Below are positions 12,821-22,421 of a stretch of 64,000 bases of DNA, in pieces. The stretch lies in assembly GCF_050003625.1 (NCBI RefSeq), contig NC_134399.1:224062975-224126974 (forward strand), read 5' to 3'. Numbering within the stretch: position 1 is the first letter of the stretch; each line of letters begins with the position of its first letter. The position numbers and the translations under genes are program-made. The notes beneath the pieces were generated by a model. It saw only the letters and a program-made list of their open reading frames with translations, searched no databases and had not been told where the DNA came from. This stretch comes from Haematobia irritans (lineage: Eukaryota; Arthropoda; Insecta; Diptera; Muscidae).

Positions 12821-13038
12821 AAAGAAATAATTTCCCATTTTTTGAAGGCGTAAAAATTTTAAATTTAGAACCATACTTTCAGCTGCCGTTGCCATCAGAT
12901 ATTTTCAATATATACTGGACAAAACACGTTGTGGAAGGCGAAACTCTAAGCTTTTTTTTCAATTCAGTAACAAAGAAGGTCATTTGTTTGCAGGACCCAA
13001 CCATCGAAAGTTTCTTTTTTATTCCATATATAGAATAA
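12817..13038 (+). pseudogene. C-terminal extension of the tnp2-type transposase (shifted frame)
   Basis: The frame overlaps the 568-aa ORF end by four bases. It reads through FEGVKILNLEPYFQLPLPSD to a stop at 13036-13038 and resembles the C-terminal tail expected of this transposase type. The joint lies at an A-rich run (AATTAAAAAATATTGAAAAG). It is either a one-base indel or sequencing error, or a programmed shift; the first is simpler. ATG use here is not supported. Confidence 0.5.
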
Positions 13039-13129
13039 ATTTCATGCAAATTGATAGACACAACAAATATCAAGGTAAAAAATTAGGTCGTTATAATGTA
13101 ATACATAATAAAACAACATTGTTTTAGAT

Positions 13130-13975
13130 ATGTATACTACTCAGCTTAATCAATCGCAGCTTTCTACAAGCCCAAGACATTTGGAATACACCCCTTTTTC
13201 TAATTTTCATACAGGCAAGTAAAAACAACTTATTCATTTATGAAAATGTCCATTAGAAACCTTATGTGTTAGTTTTTTCTTGGTTTAGAACGTATTGCAG
13301 TTCAAAACGAGAGTGGCAATATGACCTTCTTGGAAGAAATTCGTACTCTTAAATCGGAAATTACAAAATTAATAATCGATATGGCGGAAAATAATAAAAA
13401 ACTTATTACTTCTTTAACAGAAGAAGTAGTAACACTAAGAAATGAAATACGACACTTAAAAAAACAAAACCTATTTTATAATAGCGATGAAAACTCTCTA
13501 CTAACTCGGACTCCTTTCAAAACTGTAGTGGACTTAAAAGGTTTTGACAGTGAATTAAGAACAAATCCCGATCTAGTGTCAGAATTGGTGAGTATATTGT
13601 AGTGTATTTTAATGCAAACAATAATTTATCATATTTTTCTTTACAGAAGGAAATTTGTTTACGATTTGGTGGGGAAGATTTGCCAGGCTTTTTGCGAAAA
13701 TCTTTTAAGGCAATTGTGAGCGATGAATTGGCAATGCAATTTTCATGGAGAGGTACGAAAGAAAAGGAGAATATGCAAAACTTAAAGGTTATTTCAGTTT
13801 TGAGAGGTATTTACAAAAAAAAAATCATTCTCTTTAATATAATAGCAACTTTTTACTCCCAACCACAGATTTAAGTCATCACAAATTTCCCAATACGGAC
13901 GATGGAAAAATAACCCATATTTTACAACAATATATTGTCCATGCAAAAGATCGGTTCGAAAGACGACAAAAATAA
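13130..13975 (+). CDS. DUF4806-domain protein of the transposon, four exons
   Basis: Predicted exons are 13130-13214, 13289-13587, 13647-13806 and 13869-13975, all joining in frame. Intron 1 (13215-13288) has a GC-AG pair with the strong donor CAG|GCAAGT. Introns 2 (59 bp) and 3 (62 bp) are GT-AG. A non-coding leader exon may end at 13074 (CAAG|GTAAAA) and splice to 13128. The protein has a short Ser/Thr-rich start, a coiled-coil-like middle (FLEEIRTLKSEITKL), then a DUF4806-type end (RFGGEDLPGFLRKS, then SDELAMQFSWRGTKEKE, then an Arg-rich tail). DUF4806 proteins are commonly paired with tnp2-type transposases in insects; their function is unknown, with DNA-end or protein binding a guess. 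Confidence 0.65.
13215..13288 (+). other. Predicted GC-AG intron
   Basis: Donor CAG|GCAAGT and acceptor GGTTTAG|AA. Splicing joins CATACAG to AACGTATT and keeps the frame (phase 1). No GT donor nearby preserves the frame. Confidence 0.5.
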
Positions 13976-14587
13976 TTTCCTATCAATAACATAATTATTT
14001 AAATATTAATATATCATTTCATGTTATGTTTTTTTTTTCACTTTTAATTATTTAATCAGAAATAACTTAATATACTATTAGACTTATGAACTATATGAAT
14101 TTATGCCGTTTTATGTTTGTTTTTTTGTTTCTAATAAGTTATTTAATTAATATTTAAAAAAAATGTATTTTAATATTTATGCAATACACAAGTTTCTGTA
14201 ATTAAAAAAATATATGAAAATATTTTAAAATATGCAAACTTTTAAGCTCTGGTGTATATATTGGGGTTAAAAAAACAATCGTAAAAATGAGTTATTTCTA
14301 ACTCTTCCTATCAATAAATGTTTAATCAGTTGGGGGATTCATTTGTTACCCCTTTTTATTAACTCATTTATGAATCGTTTTTTTAACTCATAAATGAGTA
14401 ATTATGTTAGTCATAAATTACTCATTCCACTGAGTAATTTATAAATAAAAAAAGGCAACTCTTTAATGAGTCAATAAAAAGAATAAGTTTTTGACACAAC
14501 TACTTTATACTGGAGGCTCATAAATGACTCCCAAAAGCGCTCTTCCGCAATCGTTTTGAACATTAAAGTTATTCATAAATGACTCAA
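13976..14587. other. AT-rich 3' part of the CMC-like transposon
   Basis: No ORF. The first 340 bp are T- and A-rich. From 14320 on, ACTCAT, ATGAGT and GACTCA words occur about a dozen times, some as hairpins (ACTCATAAATGAGT at 14386-14399). They are probable transposase-binding subterminal repeats, by analogy with CACTA elements. Confidence 0.5.
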
Positions 14588-15033
14588 TGTACCCACGAAG
14601 AAGAGAATGAACTACAAATCAGATACAGATAACATTGCTCACATATACAAACACATCATAGACAAGACAACTAGATATGCAAGTACTCAGCATTAGAGAA
14701 AGCAAGAGGGAAATCAGTGCAATAAAAGTAATAGACGAACGTAGTAATACTACTCTAGTTTTAAGCTTTATGTGTTGTTGTTGTGTTACACTTGAATGTT
14801 TTGCATACGTAAGTGTATAATGTAATTCCTTTTGTTTATCCTGGTCTCCTGATACTTGTTAATTACAATTATTAAACTCTTTAATTATTTATAAAAAATT
14901 TGTAAATTAAAACCAATAGCTGTTATTAGCATAAACCACTAAAATTATTTGCGATTTGAAAAACAATTTTGAGAAAGAATTTTACATGTCATGATTAAAA
15001 ATTATCAAACCACTTTTATTATAGATCGACTCC

Positions 15034-15061
15034 TGATGAAGCAATTCAATGTAATTGCGAA
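15034..15061 (+). ncRNA. Hammerhead-ribozyme-like core in the Penelope-like element
   Basis: CTGATGA is followed by stem II GCAATT/AATTGC (loop CAATGT) and GAAA, the invariant hammerhead core. Stem III is weak (AT...AT with mismatch) and stem I does not pair by eye. Penelope-like elements are known to carry hammerheads. This one looks decayed, or its partner strand lies elsewhere. Confidence 0.45.
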
Positions 15062-15716
15062 ATATTGAAAAATAAAGAAACCAATACATACAAACAACGA
15101 TCTCAAGCTTGATTAATTATTTTCTATTGTGCTCAAAACTTTATTTATTTATTTATATATTTACAATCATAATGAATTACGAAAATAAGCAGGTAATATA
15201 GGTGCTAACAACATAGGTTTTCGACCTGAATGCTCAAAATTTTGTTTCTGCCTAATTTATATTCCCCCACATCTTTCTCACTTCCACGAGATTTTTTAGT
15301 TCTTAGCACCTTTTTCTGTAATACAAACATTGTAGAAGAAATTATTCAATTGTATGATTTTTTTTTATTTTAATTTTACCTTTTGCCGGACGGGGATTCG
15401 AACAGCGGACCACACAGTTTGTAAGGATCAAAGAAGTAGCTGATCAATTGCCCAAGGAAAAATAAAATGTTAATTTTGTAATAACAAGCAACAACCACCA
15501 ACTTAATTCAATATCGCTCCCTGTTAAATAGCGCTCCAGGCTACTAAACACATATATTTTTATAGGCTTTTTCTAAATTAAAATATGTTTGCATCCAAGC
15601 ATATTATTTTTACAAACATTTTATGTTCCAAACATAATATGTTCTAACATATTAACATATATGTCCCAAACATGTTATGCTAGTTTATGAACATTATATG
15701 CTTGCACTCAAAAATG

Positions 15717-16014
15717 CAGAAATAAAATTTTGCAAAAATTTCTACAGAAATAATCTTTTGCAACAATTTTCAAACACTTTTAGCTCATATTTGGTGTATA
15801 ACATAACGATAGCAACATTATCCAAAAACGGTATCCAGATATTTCGCAAATTGCCCGGGAAAAAAGTTTGACACTCATTTTGATCAAATATTTGCCTAGT
15901 ATGATCATACCCTAAGGAGTTTTATTGTTGGGTTATTGAAAAAAAAGAAAAAAAAAAAACATTCCTGACTATACACATGATTCACCGCTGGCTAATTCGA
16001 ATTTTCATAGCCTT
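15717..16014. other. Unassigned stretch with satellite fragment
   Basis: AGAAATAAAATTTTGC at 15718 resembles the 31-bp satellite E. The rest is AT-rich with an A run at 15937-15959. Nothing else is recognisable. Confidence 0.4.
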
Positions 16015-17170
16015 TAGTATAGATCTGGCGGGAGCAGGTTATTCATTTCGAATCTTATAGACCGATTATTCAATTTGGCTGAAATTGTAGAGGTATGGTA
16101 GTTCCATAAAGTTGTGAGCCGAATATGGTATGTATCGGTCCACATTTTGGTATAACCCCGATTTAGACCGATTTCCTGATTTGACTTCCTGGGCTTATAG
16201 ATACTGATATTTTTTCCGATTTGAATACAATTGAAACATAGATGTATTCTGGGTCCACAAATAGGTTTGTGTCGGTCCAGACTTTCCAATTGGACTTTTT
16301 CAACGTTTTTATCCGATTTGGTTGAAATTAAGAATGTCGAGGTGCCGAATATGGTGTGTATCGCTCTATGTTTTGGTATATCCCCAAGTATAGACCGATT
16401 TACCAATTTCATTTCTTGGACGTAATTCAAAACCTAGAGATATTTTGGGACCACAAAGGGGTTCGCAAAATATGATGTGCAGCGGTTCATGTTTTGGTAT
16501 AGCCCCATATAGACTGATTTCATTTCTTGGACATCTAACACCGCAAGTTTCTTCCGATTTGCTTGAAATTGGAAATCTTGCACTCTTTTAGGTCCATAAA
16601 TAGATGTTCGAATGTGGTGCGTTTCGGGCGATGTTTTGGTACATCATAATGTAGTGAATAATCTAAATGAGCAAAAAATCGTTCAAATATAGGACATGTT
16701 TTTCAAAACTATATTTTAAAGAAATTTTTTTCCTGAAACATAGCATAATTTCTACTGGAAGTTCGTTTTTAAAGTACTTTGATAGCATATTAAGAAAAAA
16801 AGCTGAGAACGCGAAAAATTAAAATTTGCTTCCTAGAAGCAAGTACACAAAACCCAAATTTAAAATAGAATTGTGTCTTAAAAGTATCCCTACATGTATT
16901 TTCCGCATCCTTGGCTCGGAATCAATACCAAATTTTTTTCAGTGTACAGATGTCCTCCCGATTTGATTTCTTGGGCGCCTAAACACCCTATTTTTTTATC
17001 TTATTTAACGGAAATTTAAAACCAAAGATATTTTAAGACGAAAAAAGGTGTAACGAATATGCTGTGTGTCGCTCTATGTATTGGCATAGCCCCCATATAG
17101 ACTGGAACTTCTAGACACATCACTTTTTGTACGATTTGACTGAAATTCAATATCTAGAAAACAGCCCTAT
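16015..17170 (+). mobile_element. Helentron family A fragment A4, degraded
   Basis: Diverged units with TGGTATA..CCCC..TAGACCGATTT recur near 16150, 16380, 16500 and 17090, but both ends are missing. MITE K2 (about 16665-16944) interrupts it. ORFs here are repeat translations. Confidence 0.5.
16665..16944 (+). mobile_element. MITE K2 (partial)
   Basis: Matches K1 (62276-62837) over words such as GGACATGTTTTTCAA, CACAAAACCC and TTGTGTCTTAAAAGTATCC. It ends in TTTTTTTCAGTG followed by TA. The left end is lost. Confidence 0.6.
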
Positions 17171-17434
17171 TGTGGTATTTTAGGTCCACACTGGATGCAA
17201 CATTTGTATGGGCTATTCAGAACATCGTTGCACTGGTGTTCTATCCAGAACATCTCATCAGTGCAAGTCGCGCCGATGTTGCCAGATTGTATTTTGATAA
17301 AGTGACGCTTCTTCGATTCCCAATAACACTTTATTGTGATTAATTTTTCGAAAAACAAGAAATTCAAAGTGGTACAGTGTCATAAATAATCGCAGCAGTA
17401 AATATTTATTACTAATTGGAGCATTTCATACATT
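17171..17434. other. Short repeat F and AT-rich DNA
   Basis: GGATGCAACATTTG plus GTTCTATCCAGAACAT words (17190-17265) recur at 30190-30260 and 58138-58175, so this is a small interspersed repeat of unknown type. Confidence 0.4.
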
Positions 17435-18756
17435 AACAAGTATATACAGCAGTAAGTTCGGCCGGGCCGAATCTTAAATAACCACCACCATGAATCAAAT
17501 ATTAGGGTTTCCTTTGAAATTTCAGGGGGGCTTGAGGACAAATCAAGCAGAGCAGTTCATCCAGTACATTTCCCGAAGATAAATTTAAAGATTTTACCTA
17601 TGAAGACTTGTTATATCAGATTCTATGGAGGCATTACCAAATGGACTGATAAAAACTTAATCCGATACACGTTTTTGTGAGCCCAAAATACCAGAATATT
17701 TACAATTGCAGGCAAATCGGATAAAAACTACGGTTTCTAGAAACCCAAGGAGTTCAATCGAGAGATCGTTCTTATGGAGGCAATACTAAAATATGGACCG
17801 ATACTCACCGTTTTATGGCCAGAAAATACCTCTAGATTTCCAATTTCAGGCAAATTGGATAAAATCTTCGGATATTAGAAGCCCAAGAAGTAAAATCGGG
17901 AAATCGGTCTATATGGGGGCTATACCAAAACATGGATCGATACTCACCATTATCGCCACCTCTTTATGGTCCCAAAATACCTCTAGATTTCCAATTTCAG
18001 GCAAATTGGGTAAAAAATAGGTTTCTATAAGCTCAAGAAGTAAAATCGGGAGATCGGTCTATAGGGGTCTATATACCAAAACAAGGACCGATACGCACCA
18101 TTTTCGGCATACCTCATATGGTCATAAAATACCTCTAGATATCAAATTTCAGGCAAATTGGGGAAAAACTACGATTTTTATAAGCCCAAGACTCCAAATC
18201 GGGAGGTCAGTTTATATGGGGACTATATCAAAACCTGGACCGATATAGCCCATCTTCGAACTTGACCTGCCTGCATACAAAAGAAGAGTTTATGCAAAAT
18301 TTCAGCACGATTGTTTCATTATTGAAGACTGTAGCCTGATTACAACAGACAGACAGCCAGACAGACGGACGGACATGGTTATATCGTCTTAGAATTTCTC
18401 CCTGATCAAGAATATATATACTTTATATAGTCGGAAATCGATATTTCGATGTCTTACAATCGGAGTGACAAACTTATTATACCCCTGTCACCAGTTTAAA
18501 ATTTTTACCGTATCACTCGGTCAAAATTTGGTCAAGGGAAAATGCGTGTAAATCGGTGAAATCGTCTATTTAAAAAATCAAATTAAATTTCTTTTTCAAG
18601 TTAAATTAGTATAAAATATATCGTCTTAGAATTTCTCCCTGATCAAGAATATATATACTTTATATAGTCGGAAATCGATATTTTGATGTGTTACAATCGG
18701 AATGACAAACTTATTATACCCCTGTCACCAGTTTATGGTGGTGGGTATAAAAATGA
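17435..18756 (-). mobile_element. Helentron/DINE-1-like element A3 with internal duplication
   Basis: Starts AACAAGTATATACAGC with the TTCGGCCGGGCCGAA hairpin and ends with TATGGTGGTGGGTATAAAAA (minus orientation). A 117-bp segment including the core occurs twice (18381-18497 and 18618-18734). Between the copies is a fragment of a DD37E mariner end (about 18507-18616). Confidence 0.75.
18507..18616 (-). mobile_element. DD37E mariner terminal fragment
   Basis: About 110 bp matching the terminal parts of the mariners at 20778 and 29091 (ACCGTATCACTCGGTCAAAA end, then GTGAAATCGTCTATTT and AATTAGTATAAAAT). No transposase part remains. Confidence 0.7.
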
Positions 18757-19330
18757 TTTCACTTCTTTTCTGTGATTGTTTTTAAACAACTGATGACAGT
18801 GTTATTTTATTTTTGGAGATGTCCTGGATAAGCGAGTACTCTGTTTTCTTTTAGTCCTTCATGGCTTAAGGTATCCAATGCTAAAAGAAAACATCCCTAA
18901 TAGCATTTGTCGAATTTAGTTTACATCGATCCTTATTTTAGTAAGTCCCGCCACCGACCGACCTCATGTTTTAGTTTCCTTGCAACTACAATTTTGAACT
19001 GATTGTTCTGAAATTGTAAATCTAGAGTTATGTTCTCAACAACCCTGCCATGGAACTGAAAACGCAAAACGACACCATTTAAAATCCGGCATCCAAATGG
19101 ACCATATCGGACCACTTTTAGGTATAGCTCCCATACATATTTTTTACGGAGGCTCTTCGAAGAGCCAATTTCATCCAATCCAATTGAAATTTGGTATATG
19201 GTGTTAGTGTATGGCGTCTAACAACTCTGCAAAAATCGGTCCAAAATTATATATAGCCCCCATATAAACCGATCCTCATATTTGGCTTTGGGAGCCTCTT
19301 GAAGGGGCACATTAAGTTTTACCTTTATAA
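18757..19330 (-). mobile_element. Helentron A'-type fragment A5
   Basis: From about 18905 the units resemble the inner A' repeat: TATATAGCCCCCATATAAACC at 19249 and GGTCCAAAATTATATATAGC. Both ends are missing. 18757-18904 shows nothing recognisable. Confidence 0.5.
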
Positions 19331-20317
19331 TCGAAGCGTTACATAAATATTCACGTGTTTGTTACTCCTGAAAAAATTCACTTTAGCGATGCACACCAGG
19401 CTTTATATATAAATTTAATATATTTTTTTATATAATAAGAAATGCTTTTACGGAATTCCATATGTAAAAAAAAATCATTCAGATTATTGGAATTTTTCTC
19501 CCAAATTGATACAAGGATTAATGAGACATTTCTTTGCAAATACTCATACATTAAAACGCCTAATGGATTATTAAGGCTTTACTAAAGTACATGAAAATTA
19601 ATTCCCAGAATATTTCAGAATTTTTCGAATATTCCTGATAGTGTTTTCGAGAAGCATACTACACTTTTCCCAAGTAATAATACATGTAAATGGTCTGTGA
19701 AGAAACAACCAACTACTGAAAGTGGAGAAAATAGGTATAAAAATTATCTGAGAATTCCTAGAGCCAAGAATTAAAATGAAAGTGAAATATTTTCCTACGG
19801 ACTTTGGTCATGTCCCTGGTTGTTGATAAATTTAACTCGCTTGTATATGAATGAAGGAATGGATGATGTACAAAAGCAAAACGACAAAAACAAATGTGTA
19901 AAAATTCATTTTAATTTTCCACATGAAAAATATTTTCGATTGCTGCGCTGCTTCAATCGTTCTGTGACATCTGTACAAAAATATATGACACCACTGTTTT
20001 ATTAGCATTGAACTCCACACGTTCCATATACTGTGTGTGTAGTCTATATGTGGATATGTGTACAAATATAAATATCGAATTTACCTATGTAAACGATTTC
20101 ATATGAATATCGTTATTGAATGTCATTGTATACAGTGAGAAAAAAACTAAAACAGAGAAAATACAGAAGAACCAATGATCTGATGGGAGCCGCCGTAGTG
20201 AAATGCCACCTTAGGTTAGCTCTCCTTGCATACAAAAGGCCATGGATTAAATACCAAATTTGAGCACAGTTTTAAAACGGTGGTGGTGAATCCAGTCTTC
20301 ATCTCTCGGATTTATGC
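19331..20317. other. Unassigned AT-rich stretch
   Basis: No convincing coding sequence; ORFs of about 60-77 codons have no domain signs. A poorly preserved tRNA-like block (GGGAGCCGCCGTAGTG, TGGATTAAATACC) at about 20185-20265, followed by an A run at 20321-20339, may be an old SINE. Confidence 0.4.
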
Positions 20318-20777
20318 TCAAAAAAAAAAAAAAAAAAAATCGCTTCTGTAACATATACTCCAGACACATTTTGTTTCAAGCAGGCTTGGTTGAAACAAAA
20401 TATTATTTGTATAGTTCATATAAACTATGTTCCACCTTAGGCATACACTGGTAGAAAAAAATTTTAATTCAATTTGGGTATATATATTTTTAGGCGCAAA
20501 TTGGTTACTTCCATTCTTTTACTCGCAGCATACTCTCTAGGTCCCTCTTTCTAAACACATATATGTTTATAGGCTATTACTAAATTAGTATATGTTTGCA
20601 TCTAAGCATATTATATTTACAAACAGTTTATGTTCGAAACATAATATGTTCTAACATATTAACATATATGTCCCAAACATATTATGCTAGTATATGAACA
20701 TTATATGCTTGCAATTAAAAATAATATGTTAAAAATTTTGAGTTCCAAACATATAATTTTTACACCCAAACATATTA

Positions 20778-22010
20778 AAGGGTGATACGGTCAAATCGGT
20801 GAAATCGTTTATTTAAAAAAATCAAATTAAATTTATTTTTCAAGTTCAATTAGTATAAAATTCAGGAAAAATATTCAGTTAGGCTTTCGCTTTTCCAAAT
20901 CCGAATTGCCGGGCCTCACGCTTGACACCCGCCATCAGATTTTGTACAGCCACCTTGTCCACCTTCTTCGCCGCAAAAAGCCAGTTTGCCTTGAACTGCT
21001 GCTCGTCGTTAGCAGTTTTTTTTGGTCTTCTTTAGGTTCCGCTTGACAATAGCCCAGTATTTCTCAATTGGGCGGAGCTCTGGCGTGTTGGGAGGGTTCT
21101 TGTCCTTGGGAACCACCTGCACGTTGTTGGCGGCGTACCACTCCATGGCCTTTTTATCGAAATGGCAAGATGCCAAATCCGGCCAAAACAGTACGGAACA
21201 ACCGTGTTTCTTCAGGAAAGGCAGCAGACGTTTATGCAAACACTCTTTCACATAAATTTCTTGGTTGACAGTCCCGGAAGCTATGAAAATGCTGCTTTTC
21301 AAGCCACAGGTACAGATGGCTTGCGAACTTTGACAGTTTTATGTGCTTGAAAATATCTGCTACCTTTCCCCCTTCCTTTTGCCGTATAAAACTCCTGTCC
21401 CGGAAGCTGCTTGTAGTCGGCTTTGACGTAGGTTTCGTTGTCCATTACCACGCAGTCAAACTTCGTCAGCATCGTCGTGTACAGCCTCCGGGATCGCGCT
21501 TTGCGATTTAGAGTCACTACCTTCTTGTAAGTCGATAGTCCGACTCGTTTTTTGGCTCGATGCACGGTTGTAGACGATACACCCAGCTTATTTGCGGCAT
21601 CTCGGAGAGAGAGGTTAGGATTTCGCTTGAAACTACCGGCAACTCTCTTTGTCGTCTCAGCGGCTTCCGGTTTTCGATTTCCCCCCGATCCAGACTTCCT
21701 GGCTGTCGACAAACGTTCCCCAAACACTTTAATTACATTTGTAACGGTTGATTTGGCAACTTTTAGCGATTTTGCCAGCTTTGCGTGCGAGTAGTTCGGA
21801 TTTTCGCAATGCGCGAGCAAAATTTTGATACGCTGCTCTTCTTGCTTGGACGGCATTTTGACAACTGAAGAGTGAATTCCAAAATCAAAATAGGAGCAAC
21901 ATTCTACACACACACACCTTAAAAATAAGGGGTGTTCAGGTTTTTTAAATGCAAAATTGAAAGAAATACGTCAAGTTTATATTGACCAAATTTTGACCGT
22001 ATCACCCTTT
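20778..22010 (-). mobile_element. mariner DD37E element M1 (1233 bp)
   Basis: Bounded by TA duplications (20776-20777, 22011-22012) and terminal inverted repeats starting AAGGGTGATACGGTCAAA. The transposase is on the minus strand. Inserted in the distal part of D8. Confidence 0.9.
21009..21913 (-). pseudogene. mariner transposase (DD37E), frameshifted
   Basis: Cut-and-paste transposase of the IS630-Tc1-mariner superfamily. ORF part 1 (21299-21913, ATG at 21855-21857 in MPSKQEEQRIKIL) holds two helix-turn-helix blocks (HAKLAKSLKVAKSTVTN; LSLRDAANKLGVSS) and the first catalytic Asp in VVMDNETYVKAD. Part 2 (21009-21302), in another frame, holds the second Asp in FWPDLASCH and the Glu in ELRPIEKYWA, 37 residues apart. 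About 19 bp are missing at the junction compared with M2 (near 28505-28525). The C-terminal tail is also out of frame. Not functional. Confidence 0.9.
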
Positions 22011-22060
22011 AAAAATCTTTTTCGTCGGTGTGCAGGTGTCATTTCTGAGTATTTCTAAGT

Positions 22061-22409
22061 TAGGTTAGGTTAGGTTAGGTGGCAGCCCGATGTATCAGGC
22101 TCACTTAGACTATTCAGTCCATTATGATACAACATTGGTGAACTTCTCTCTTATCACTGAGTGCTGCCCGATTCCATGTTAAGCTCAATGACAAGGGACC
22201 TCCTTTTTATAGCCGAGTCCGAACGGCGTTCCACATTGCAGTGAAACCACTTAGAGAAGTTTTGAAACCCTCAGAAATGTCACCAGCATTAATGAGGTGG
22301 GATAATCCACCGCTGAAAAACTTTTTGGTGTTCGGTCGAAGCAGGAATCGAACCCACGACCTTGTGTATGCAAGGCGGGCATGCTAACCATTGCACCACG
22401 GTGGCTCCC
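22061..22409 (-). mobile_element. tRNA-derived SINE (copy 1) with TTAGG tail
   Basis: Flanked by ATTTCTAAGTTA at 22051-22062 and 22410-22421. On the minus strand it starts GGGAGCCACCGTGG, has A- and B-box-like words (TGCAATGGTTAGCATG and GTGGGTTCGATTCCTGC), a 230-bp body, and ends in four to five CCTAA units, read here as TTAGG. Transcription would be by RNA polymerase III and mobilisation by a LINE; both are inferred from the SINE class. Confidence 0.9.
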
Positions 22410-22421
22410 ATTTCTAAGTTA

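Larger units (their letters stand above)
10693..14587 (+). mobile_element. CMC/EnSpm-like (tnp2-type) DNA transposon
   Basis: A 3.9-kb insertion between two adjacent codons of the Penelope-like ORF. It encodes a tnp2-type transposase (11114-13038) and a DUF4806 protein (13130-13975). The right 270 bp (14320-14587) hold many ACTCAT/ATGAGT words, resembling the subterminal motif clusters of CACTA-type elements; a few occur at 10735-10800. Clear terminal inverted repeats are not visible by eye. A 29-30-bp near-identical direct repeat (AATGTACCCACG to GAACTAC) at about 10663-10692 and 14588-14617 flanks it, far longer than the 2-3 bp usual for CACTA elements. Confidence 0.7.
9440..14696 (+). pseudogene. 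Penelope-like RT + GIY-YIG endonuclease, broken
   Basis: The enzyme would prime reverse transcription at nicked DNA. Visible in order: an RT block with LISFDVVSLFPSVP (about 9510-9550), the catalytic YVDDLF box (about 9808-9825), a thumb/linker, then the GIY-YIG part MYIGTTKNKLKTRLSGH (10447-10497). The reading frame changes near 9710-9735 (ORFs 9440-9806 and 9745-10590), again near 10540, and again near 10635. The last coding part (LTLEMLYIN... to 10692) continues after the nested transposon as KSDTDNIAHIYKHI and stops at 14694-14696. The N-terminal RT region is absent. Family identity is clear; this copy cannot encode an active protein. Confidence 0.85.
9435..15124 (+). mobile_element. Penelope-like retroelement, 5'-truncated, with nested insertion
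   Basis: Flanked by the 16-bp direct repeat TATTGTGCTCAAAACT (9419-9434 and 15125-15140). It carries a Penelope-type reverse transcriptase followed by a GIY-YIG endonuclease. The start is cut inside the RT domain. A CMC-type transposon occupies about 10693-14587. The 3' region holds a hammerhead-like core near 15034-15061, as known for Penelope-like elements. A short AATAAAG run precedes the end. Confidence 0.85.
9123..15716 (+). mobile_element. Family D copy D4, split by a Penelope-like element
   Basis: 9123-9434 is the left part (CCCTCACAAAAAATCGCTTC start) and 15125-15716 the right part. Intact copies at 41618 and 44148 run straight through the junction GTGCTCAAAA then TTTATTTATTTATATA. 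The 5.7-kb interruption is flanked by a 16-bp duplication. The extreme right end is missing. A minus-strand tRNA-like B box (GTTCGAATCCCCGTCCGGC) lies at about 15384-15460. Confidence 0.8.
20318..22034 (+). mobile_element. Family D copy D8, split by a mariner
   Basis: 20340-20777 carries the D start (ATCGCTTCTGTAACATATAC) and distal ATATGTTTG motifs. 22013-22034 (CTTTTTCGTCGGTGTGC) is the terminal end seen at 63795-63813. The mariner M1 (20778-22010) lies between, with TA on both sides. Confidence 0.65.

Noticed and set aside
21022..21350. Plus-strand ORFs of 62-77 codons across the mariner
   Set aside because: Antisense shadows of the transposase.
22061..22080. Telomeric TTAGG array
   Set aside because: Only four to five units, at the end of a SINE with a target duplication.
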